The position numbers and the translations under genes were made by a program. DNA of 64,000 bases from Auanema rhodensis (lineage: Eukaryota; Nematoda; Chromadorea; Rhabditida; Rhabditidae). Below the pieces are notes generated by a model, which searched no databases, was not told the DNA's origin, and was given only the letters and a program-made list of their open reading frames with translations. The first letter of the stretch is position 1, and the number at the start of each line of letters is the position of its first letter. The stretch spans positions 20,313,267 through 20,377,266 of the forward strand of contig OZ059898.1 of NCBI GenBank assembly GCA_964057225.1, written 5' to 3'. Shown here piece after piece: positions 54,372-64,000 of this stretch.

Positions 54372-56307
54372 CCGCATCTCTTTATCTTTCACGTGAAGCG
54401 AGTTACATACCGAGTGCACATCACGTGTACATTTAATTAGCATAAATTAAAGTTCACGTAAATTTCAAAGTCATGGTTACCATGCACCAATATCAATAAA
54501 ATTTTGTTTTTAGACTAATATGGACATGGGGAATCTAATTTTGAAAACCGCATCTCTTTATCTTTCACGTGAAGCGAGTTACATACCAAGTGCACATCAC
54601 GTGTACATTTAATTAGCATAAATTAAAGTTCACTTAAATTTGAAAGTCATGGTTACCATGCACCAATATCAATAAAATTTTGTTTTTAGACTAATATGGA
54701 CATGGGGAATCTAATTTTGAAAACCGCATCTCTTTATCTTTCACGTGAAGCGAGTTACATACCAAGTGCACATCCCGTGTACATTTAATTAGCATAAATT
54801 AAAGTTCACGTAAATTTCAAACTCATGGTTACCATGCACCAATATCAATAAAAATTTGTTTTTAGACTAATATGGACATGGGGAATCTATATTTGAAAAA
54901 CGCATCTCTTTATCTTTCACGTGAAGCGAGTTATATACCAAGTGCACATCACGTGTACATTTAATTAGCATAAATCAAAGTTCACGTAAATTTCAAAGTC
55001 ATGGTTACCATGCACCAATATCAATAAAATTTTGTTTTTAGACTAATATGGACATGGGGAATCTAATTTTGAAAACCGCATCTCTTTATTTTTCACGTGA
55101 AGCGAGTTACATACCAAGTGCACATCACGTGTACATTTAATTAGCATAAATTAAAGTTCACGTAAATTTCAAACTCATGGTTACCATGCACCAATATCAA
55201 TAAAAATTTGTTTTTAGACTAATATGTACATGGAGAATCTAATTTTAAAAACCGCATCTCTTTATCTTTCACGTGAAGCGAGTTACATACCAAGTGCACA
55301 TCACGTGTACATTTAATTAGCATAAATCAAAGTTCACGTAAATTTCAAAGTCATGGTTACCATGCACCAATATCAATAAAATTTTGTTTTTAGACTAATA
55401 TGGACATGGGGAATCTAATTATGAAAACCGCATCTCTTTATCTTTCACGTGAAGCGAGTTACATACCAAGTGCACATCACGTGTACATTTAATTAGCATA
55501 AATTAAAGTTCACGTAAATTTCAAACTCATGGTTACCATGCACCAATATCAATAAAAATTTGTTTTTAGACTAATATGGACATGGAGAATCTAATTTTAA
55601 AAACCGCATCTCTTTATCTTTCACGTGAAGCGAGTTACATACCAAGTGCACATCACGTGTACATTTAATTAGCATAAATTAAAGTTCACGTAAATTTCAA
55701 AGTCATGGTTACCATGCACCAATATCAATAAAATTTTATTTTTAGACTAATATGGACATGGGGAATCTAATTTTGAAAACCGCATCTCTTTATCTTTCAC
55801 GTGAAGCGAGTTACATACCAAGTGCACATCACGTGTACATTTAATTAGCATAAATTAAAGTTCACGTAAATTTCAAACTCATGGTTACCATGCACCAATA
55901 TCAATAAAAATTTGTTTTTAGACTAATATGGACATGGAGAATCTAATTTTGAAAACCGCATCTCTTTATCTTTCACGTGAAGCGAGTTACATACCAAGTG
56001 CACATCACGTGTACATTTAATTAGCATAAATTAAAGTTCACGTAAATTTCAAACTCATGGTTACCATGCACCAATATCAATAAAAATTTGTTTTTAGACT
56101 AATATGGACATGGAGAATCTATTTTTGAAAACCGCATCTCTTTATCTTTCACGTGAAGCGAGTTACATACCAAGTGCACATCACGTGTACATTTAATTAG
56201 CATAAATTAAAGTTCACGTAAATTTCAAACTCATGGTTACCATGCACCAATATCAATAGAAATTTGTTTTTAGACTAATATGGACATGGAGAATCTAATT
56301 TTGAAAA

Positions 56308-56835
56308 CCGCATCTCTTTATCTTTCACGTGAAGCGAGTTACATACCAAGTGCACATCACGTGTACATTTAATTAGCATAAATTAAAGTTCACGTAAATT
56401 TTAAAGTCATGGTTACCATGCATCAATATCAATAAAAATTCGTTTTTAGACTAATATGAACATGAGGAATCTAATTTTGAAAACCGCATCTCTTTATCTT
56501 TCACGTGAAGCGAGTTACATACCAAGTGCACATCACGTGTACACTTAATTAGCATAAATTAAAGTTCACGTAAATTTCAAAGTCATGGTTACCATGCACA
56601 TATATCAATAAAAATTTGTTTTTAGACTAATATGGACATGCGGAATCTAATTTTGAAAACCGCATCTCTTTATCTTTCACGTGAAGCGACTTACATACCA
56701 AGTGCACATCATGTGTTCACTTAATTAGCATAAATTAAAGTACACGTAAATTTTAAAGTCATGGTTACCATGCACCAATATCAATAAAAATTTGTTTTTA
56801 GACTAATATGGACATGGGGAATCTAATTTTGAAAA
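56308..56835. repeat. Three unusually diverged monomers
   Basis: Private changes cluster here: GCATCAAT, AATTCGTTTTTAG, ATATGAACATGAGG, GTACACTTAATT, GCACATATATC, CATGCGG, GCGACTTAC, CATCATGTGTTCAC and AAAGTACACG. All three monomers keep 176-bp length. The next monomer (56,836) is a Y-type copy with CACGCGAAG and AAAGTAAAG. Confidence 0.75.
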
Positions 56836-58243
56836 CCGCATCTCTTTATCTTTCACGCGAAGCGAGTTACATACCAAGTGCACATCACGTGTACATTTAA
56901 TTAGCATAAAGTAAAGTTCACGTAAATTTCAAACTCATGGTTACCATGCACCAATATCAATAAAAATTTGTTTTTAGACTAATATGGACATGGAGAATCT
57001 AATTTTGAAAACCGCATCTCTTTATCTTTCACGTGAAGCGAGTTACATACCAAGTGCACATCACGTGTACATTTAATTAGCATAAATTAAAGTTCACGTA
57101 AATTTCAAACTCATGGTTACCATGCACCAATATCAATAAAAATTTGTTTTTAGACTAATATGGACATGGGGAATCTAATTTTGAAAACCGCATCTCTTTA
57201 TCTTCCACGTGAAGCGAGTTACATACCAAGTGCACATCAAGTGTACATTTAATTAGCATAAATTAAAGTTCACGTAAATTTCAAAGTCATGGTTACCATG
57301 CACCAATATCAATAAAATTTTGTTTTTAGACTAATATGGACATGGGGAATCTAATTTTGAAAACCGCATCTCTTTATCTTTCACGTGAAGCGAGTTACAT
57401 ACCAAGTGCACATCACGTGTACATTTAATTAGCATAAATTAAAGTTCACGTAAATTTCAAACTCATGGTTACCATGCACCAATATCAATAAAAATTTGTT
57501 TTTAGACTAATATGGACATGGAGAATCTAATTTTGAAAACCGCATCTCTTTATCTTTCACGTGAAGCGAGTTACATACCAAGTGCACATCACGTGTACAT
57601 TTAATTAGCATAAATTAAAGTTCACGTAAATTTCAAACTCATGGTTACCATGCACCAATATCAATAAAAATTTGTTTTTAGAGTAATATGGACATGGAGA
57701 ATCTATTTTTAAAAACCGCATCTCTTTATCTTTCACGTGAAGCGAGTTACATACCAAGTGCACATCACGTGTACATTTAATTAGCATAAATTAAAGTTCA
57801 CGTAAATTTCAAACTCATGGTTACCATGCACCAATATCAATAAAAATTTGTTTTTAGACTAATATGGACATGGAGAATCTAATTTTGAAAACCGCATCTC
57901 TTTATCTTTCACGTGAAGCGAGTTACATACCAAGTGCACATCACGTGTACATTTAATTAGCATAAATTAAAGTTCACGTAAATTTCAAAATCATGGTTAC
58001 CATGCACCAATATCAATACAATTTTGTTTTTAGACTAATATGGACATGGGGAATCTAATTTTGAAAACCGCATCTTTTTATCTTTCACGTGAAGCGAGTT
58101 ACATACCAAGTGCACATCACGTGTACATTTAATTAGCATAAATTAAAGTTCACGTAAATTTCAAACTCATGGTTACCATGCACCAATATCAATAAAAATT
58201 TGTTTTTAGACTAATATGGACATGGGGAATCTAATTTTGAAAA

Positions 58244-60178
58244 CCGCATCTCTTTATCTTCCACGTGAAGCGAGTTACATACCAAGTGCACATCAAGTGT
58301 ACATTTAATTAGCATAAATTAAAGTTCACGTAAATTTCAAAATCATGGTTACCATGCACCAATATCAATACAATTTTGTTTTTAGACTAATATGGACATG
58401 GGGAATCTAATTTTGAAAACCGCATCTCTTTATCTTTCACGTGAGGCGAGTTACATACCAAGTGCACATCACGTGTACATTTAATTAGCATAAGTTAAAG
58501 TTCACGTAAAATTCAAAGTCATGGTTACCATGCACCAATATCAATAAAAATTTGTTTTTAGACTAATATGGACATGGGGAATCTAATTTTGAAAACCGCA
58601 TCTCTTTATCTTTCACGTGAAGCGAGTTACATACCAAGTGCACATCACGTGTACATTTAATTAGCATAAATTAAAGTTCACTTAAATTTGAAAGTCATGG
58701 TTACCATGCACCAATATCAATAAAATTTTGTTTTTAGACTAATATGGACATGGGGAATCTAATTTTGAAAACCGCATCTCTTTATCTTCCACGTGAAGCG
58801 AGTTACATACCAAGTGCACATCAAGTGTACATTTAATTAGCATAAATTAAAGTTCACGTAAATTTCAAACTCATGGTTACCATGCACCAATATCAATACA
58901 ATTTTGTTTTTAGACTAATATGGACATGGGGAATCTAATTTTGAAAACCGCATCTCTTTATCTTTCACGTGAGGCGAGTTACATACCAAGTGCACATCAC
59001 GTGTACATTTAATTAGCATAAGTTAAAGTTCACGTAAAATTCAAAGTCATGGTTACCATGCACCAATATCAATAAAAATTTGTTTTTAGACTAATATGGA
59101 CATGGGGAATCTAATTTTGAAAACCGCATCTCTTTATCTTTCACGTGAAGCGAGTTACATACCAAGTGCACATCACGTGTACATTTAATTAGCATAAATT
59201 AAAGTTCACTTAAATTTCAAAGTCATGGTTACCATGCACCAATATCAATAAAAATTTGTTTTTAGACTAATATGGACATGGGGAATCTAATTTTGAAAAC
59301 CGCATCTCTTTATCTTTCACGTGAAGCGAGTTACATACCAAGTGCACATCACGTGTACATTTAATTAGCATAAATTAAAGTTCACTTAAATTTGAAAGTC
59401 ATGGTTACCATGCACCAATATCAATAAAATTTTGTTTTTAGACTAATATGGACATGGGGAATCTAATTTTGAAAACCGCATCTCTTTATCTTCCACGTGA
59501 AGCGAGTTACATACCAAGTGCACATCAAGTGTACATTTAATTAGCATAAATTAAAGTTCACGTAAATTTCAAACTCATGGTTACCATGCACCAATATCAA
59601 TACAATTTGTTTTAAGACTAATATGGACATGGGGAATCTAATTTTGAAAACCGCATCTCTTTATCTTTCACGTGAGGCGAGTTACATACCAAGTGCACAT
59701 CACGTGTACATTTAATTAGCATAAGTTAAAGTTCACGTAAAATTCAAAGTCATGGTTACCATGCACCAATATCAATAAAATTTTGTTTTTAGACTAATAT
59801 GGACATGGGGAATCTAATTTTGAAAACCGCATCTCTTTATCTTTCACGTGAAGCGAGTTACATACCAAGTGCACATCACGTGTACATTTAATTAGCATAA
59901 ATTAAAGTTCACTTAAATTTCAAAGTCATGGTTACCATGCACCAATATCAATAAAAATTTGTTTTTAGACTAATATGGACATGGGGAATCTAATTTTGAA
60001 AACCGCATCTCTTTATCTTTCACGTGAAGCGAGTTACATACCAAGTGCACATCACGTGTACATTTAATTAGCATAAATTAAAGTTCACTTAAATTTGAAA
60101 GTCATGGTTACCATGCACCAATATCAATAAAATTTTGTTTTTAGACTAATATGGACATGGGGAATCTAATTTTGAAAA
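58244..60178. repeat. Local 3- and 4-monomer higher-order repeat
   Basis: Units start with the TCTTCCACG/ATCAAGTG/CAATACAATTTTG monomer at 58,244, 58,772 and 59,476. Each is followed by the GTGAGGCGAG/AAGTTAAAG/AAAATTC monomer and then by CACTTAAATTT monomers. Unit lengths are 528, 704 and 703 bp, the last reduced by a 1-bp deletion in CAATACAATTTG near 59,605. Confidence 0.7.
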
Positions 60179-62114
60179 CCGCATCTCTTTATCTTTCACG
60201 TGAAGCGAGTTACATACCAAGTGCACATCCCGTGTACATTTAATTAGCATAAATTAAAGTTCACGTAAATTTCAAACTCATGGTTACCATGCACCAATAT
60301 CAATAAAAATTTGTTTTTAGACTAATATGGACATGGGGAATCTATATTTGAAAAACGCATCTCTTTATCTTTCACGTGAAGCGAGTTACATACCAAGTGC
60401 ACATCACGTGTACATTTAATTAGCATAAATCAAAGTTCACGTAAATTTCAAAGTCATGGTTACCATGAACCAATATCAATAAAAATTTGTTTTTAAACTA
60501 ATATGGACATGGGGATTCTAATTTTGAAAACCGCATCTCTTTATTTTTCACGTGAAGCGAGTTACATACCAAGTGCACATCACGTGTACATTTAATTAGC
60601 ATAAATTAAAGTTCACGTAAATTTCAAACTCATGGTTACCATGCACCAATATCAATAAAAATTTGTTTTTAGACTAATATGTACATGGAGAATCTAATTT
60701 TAAAAACCGCATCTCTTTATCTTTCACGTGAAGCGAGTTACATACCAAGTGCACATCACGTGTACATTTAATTAGCATAAATTAAAGTTCACGTAAATTT
60801 CAAAGTCATGGTTACCATGCACCAATATCAATAAAATTTTGTTTTTAGACTAATATGGACATGGGGAATCTAATTTTGAAAACCGCATCTCTTTATCTTT
60901 CACGTGAAGCGAGTTACATACCAAGTGCACATCACGTGTACATTTAATTAGCATAAATTAAAGTTCACGTAAATTTCAAACTCATGGTTACCATGCACCA
61001 ATATCAATAAAAATTTGTTTTTAGACTAATATGGACATGGAGAATCTAATTTTGAAAACCGCATCTCTTTATCTTTCACGTGAAGCGAGTTACATACCAA
61101 GTGCACATCACGTGTACATTTAATTAGCATAAATTAAAGTTCACTTAAATTTCAAAGTCATGGTTACCATGCACCAATATCAATAAAAATTTGTTTTTAG
61201 ACTAATATGGACATGGGGAATCTAATTTTGAAAACCGCATCTCTTTATCTTTCACGTGAAGCGAGTTACATACCAAGTGCACATCACGTGTACATTTAAT
61301 TAGCATAAATTAAAGTTCACTTAAATTTGAAAGTCATGGTTACCATGCACCAATATCAATAAAATTTTGTTTTTAGACTAATATGGACATGGGGAATCTA
61401 ATTTTGAAAACCGCATCTCTTTATCTTTCACGTGAAGCGAGTTACATACCAAGTGCACATCCCGTGTACATTTAATTAGCATAAATTAAAGTTCACGTAA
61501 ATTTCAAACTCATGGTTACCATGCACCAATATCAATAAAAATTTGTTTTTAGACTAATATGGACATGGGGAATCTATATTTGAAAAACGCATCTCTTTAT
61601 CTTTCACGTGAAGCGAGTTACATACCAAGTGCACATCACGTGTACATTTAATTAGCATAAATTAAAGTTCACTTAAATTTCAAAGTCATGGTTACCATGC
61701 ACCAATATCAATAAAAATTTGTTTTTAGACTAATATGGACATGGGGAATCTAATTTTGAAAACCGCATCTCTTTATCTTTCACGTGAAGCGAGTTACATA
61801 CCAAGTGCACATCACGTGTACATTTAATTAGCATAAATTAAAGTTCACTTAAATTTGAAAGTCATGGTTACCATGCACCAATATCAATAAAATTTTGTTT
61901 TTAGACTAATATGGACATGGGGAATCTAATTTTGAAAACCGCATCTCTTTATCTTTCACGTGAAGCGAGTTACATACCAAGTGCACATCCCGTGTACATT
62001 TAATTAGCATAAATTAAAGTTCACGTAAATTTCAAACTCATGGTTACCATGCACCAATATCAATAAAAATTTGTTTTTAGACTAATATGGACATGGGGAA
62101 TCTATATTTGAAAA
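59827..62114. repeat. Trimer (528-bp) units with CACTTAAATTT and ATCCCGTG
   Basis: The ordered trio CACTTAAATTTC, CACTTAAATTTG, ATCCCGTG/CTATATTT occurs at 59,827-60,354, 61,059-61,586 and 61,587-62,114. The last two copies are directly adjacent and 528 bp apart. Each is followed by an AAAAACGC monomer. Confidence 0.65.
60455..60530. repeat. Domain-B-type patch inside domain C
   Basis: A short stretch reads GAACCAAT, AAAAATTTG, TTTTTAAACTAAT and GGGGATTCTAA, a combination of alleles typical of domain B. The left flank (AATCAAAG) and right flank (CTCTTTATTTTTCACG) are normal for domain C. This points to a conversion tract or short double exchange about 14 kb from domain B. Confidence 0.65.
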
Positions 62115-64000
62115 ACGCATCTCTTTATCTTTCACGTGAAGCGAGTTACATACCAAGTGCACATCACGTGTACATTTAATTAGCATAAATCAAAGTTCAC
62201 GTAAATTTCAAACTCATGGTTACCATGCACCAATATCAATAAAAATTTGTTTTTAGACTAATATGGACATGGGGAATCTATATTTGAAAAACGCATCTCT
62301 TTATTTTTCACGTGAAGCGAGTTACATACCAAGTGCACATCACGTGTACATTTAATTAGCATAAATTAAAGTTCACGTAAATTTCAAACTCATGGTTACC
62401 ATGCACCAATATCAATAAAAATTTGTTTTTAGACTAATATGTACATGGAGAATCTAATTTTAAAAACCGCATCTCTTTATCTTTCACGTGAAGCGAGTTA
62501 CATACCAAGTGCACATCACGTGTACATTTAATTAGCATAAATTAAAGTTCACGTAAATTTCAAAGTCATGGTTACCATGCACCAATATCAATAAAATTTT
62601 GTTTTTAGACTAATATGGACATGGGGAATCTAATTTTGAAAACCGCATCTCTTTATCTTTCACGTGAAGCGAGTTACATACCGAGTGCACATCACGTGTA
62701 CATTTAATTAGCATAAATTAAAGTTCACGTAAATTTCAAACTCATGGTTACCATGCACCAATATCAATAAAAATTTGTTTTTAGACTAATATGGACATGG
62801 AGAATCTAATTTTGAAAACCGCATCTCTTTATCTTTCACGTGAAGCGAGTTACATACCAAGTGCACATCACGTGTACATTTAATTAGCATAAATTAAAGT
62901 TCACGTAAATTTCAAACTCATGGTTACCATGCACCAATATCAATAAAAATTTGTTTTTAGACTAATATGGACATGGGGAATCTATATTTGAAAAACGCAT
63001 CTCTTTATCTTTCACGTGAAGCGAGTTACATACCAAGTGCACATCACGTGTACATTTAATTAGCATAAATCAAAGTTCACGTAAATTTCAAAGTCATGGT
63101 TACCATGCACCAATATCAATAAAATTTTGTTTTTAGACTAATATGGACATGGGGAATCTAATTTTGAAAACCGCATCTCTTTATTTTTCACGTGAAGCGA
63201 GTTACATACCAAGTGCACATCACGTGTACATTTAATTAGCATAAATTAAAGTTCACGTAAATTTCAAACTCATGGTTACCATGCACCAATATCAATAAAA
63301 ATTTGTTTTTAGACTAATATGTACATGGAGAATCTAATTTTAAAAACCGCATCTCTTTATCTTTCACGTGAAGCGAGTTACATACCAAGTGCACATCACG
63401 TGTACATTTAATTAGCATAAATTAAAGTTCACGTAAATTTCAAAGTCATGGTTACCATGCACCAATATCAATAAAATTTTGTTTTTAGACTAATATGGAC
63501 ATGGGGAATCTAATTTTGAAAACCGCATCTCTTTATCTTTCACGTGAAGCGAGTTACATACCAAGTGCACATCACGTGTACATTTAATTAGCATAAATTA
63601 AAGTTCACGTAAATTTCAAACTCATGGTTACCATGCACCAATATCAATAAAAATTTGTTTTTAGACTAATATGGACATGGAGAATCTAATTTTGAAAACC
63701 GCATCTCTTTATCTTTCACGTGAAGCGAGTTACATACCAAGTGCACATCACGTGTACATTTAATTAGCATAAATTAAAGTTCACGTAAATTTCAAACTCA
63801 TGGTTACCATGCACCAATATCAATAAAAATTTGTTTTTAGAGTAATATGGACATGGAGAATCTATTTTTAAAAACCGCATCTCTTTATCTTTCACGTGAA
63901 GCGAGTTACATACCAAGTGCACATCACGTGTACATTTAATTAGCATAAATTAAAGTTCACGTAAATTTCAAACTCATGGTTACCATGCACCAATATCAAT

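Larger units (their letters stand above)
1..64000. repeat. Tandem satellite array, 176-bp monomer, about 363.8 copies
   Basis: The same 176-bp unit repeats head to tail across the entire window with no interruption and no orientation change. The anchor motif CCGCATCT recurs at 11, 187, 363 and so on, and the last copy starts at 63,875. That gives 363 complete monomers with a net shortfall of 24 bases from perfect 176-bp spacing. The first complete monomer has 56 G+C of 176 (about 32%). Both window ends fall inside monomers, so the array continues outward. Unit length, homogeneity and higher-order duplication fit centromeric or pericentromeric satellite DNA in a eukaryote; that location is inference. 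I do not recognise the family. There is no gene-bearing or unique stretch anywhere, so every gene-free interval is this satellite. Confidence 0.98.
46454..64000. repeat. Domain C: A/C-type monomers, left-edge related
   Basis: GCACCAAT and C109/GGAG monomers return. Subtypes shared with the left edge of the window include CTATATTTGAAAAACGC, AATCAAAG, CTAATTATG, ATCCCGTG and GACATTAGG. Private alleles include CACTTAAATTTG, CAATACAATTTTG, GTGAGGCGAG and ATATGTACATGG. Only three net 1-bp deletions occur (50,684, 54,027 and about 59,605). The domain runs off the right end. Confidence 0.8.

Noticed and set aside
1-64000. CRISPR array
   Set aside because: The repeats are 176 bp and contiguous, with no unique spacers and no adjacent cas genes.
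1-64000. Assembly artefact producing an artificial repeat
   Set aside because: Ordered private variants, staggered duplication periods and chimeric junctions are what real satellite evolution leaves. Local collapse or duplication cannot be excluded without read mapping.

Overview
The whole window is one uninterrupted tandem satellite array. A 176-bp monomer repeats head to tail in one orientation from the first base to the last. Taking each monomer to start at its CCGCATCT (or variant) motif, there are 363 complete monomers between 11 and 63,874, plus a 10-bp fragment on the left and a 126-bp fragment on the right. Tracking the phase of that motif shows only 24 net single-base deletions in 64 kb. 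I found no convincing gene, RNA gene, transposon, CRISPR array or unique sequence, and no inverted segment. The array runs off both ends, so its true length exceeds 64 kb.

A nucleosome-length, A/T-rich (about 32% GC) satellite with multi-kilobase higher-order structure indicates a eukaryotic chromosome, most likely centromeric or pericentromeric heterochromatin resolved by long reads. Plant, animal and other eukaryotic hosts all remain possible. I do not recognise the monomer as a named family, and no CENP-B-box-like motif is visible.

The array has three domains defined by linked monomer alleles. Domain A (1-34,133) is itself mosaic. Its left 3.5 kb resembles domain C, then come a 1,582-bp tandem duplication (about 3.5-6.7 kb), a 1,056-bp duplication (7.4-9.2 kb) and a family of roughly 3-3.7 kb super-repeats (8.5-34 kb) that contains 20 of the 24 short (175-bp) monomers. 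Domain B (34,134-46,453, exactly 70 monomers) has its own alleles, a partly dimeric 352-bp organisation, nested 8-, 9-, 18-, 19- and 20-monomer duplications, and no net indel. Domain C (46,454-64,000) returns to the A-left type, with a 3,343-bp duplication and 528/704-bp units near its right end.

Within each monomer, four inverted repeats crowd into about 97 bp. Three TCACGT cores are spaced 32 and 33 bp apart, and one of them exactly fits the budding-yeast CDEI consensus RTCACRTG. An A/T-rich remainder follows. The most interesting layers are this regular motif cluster, the alleles that remodel it in domain B, and the visible record of unequal exchange and conversion (chimeric monomers, foreign-type patches and a diverged relic trimer).
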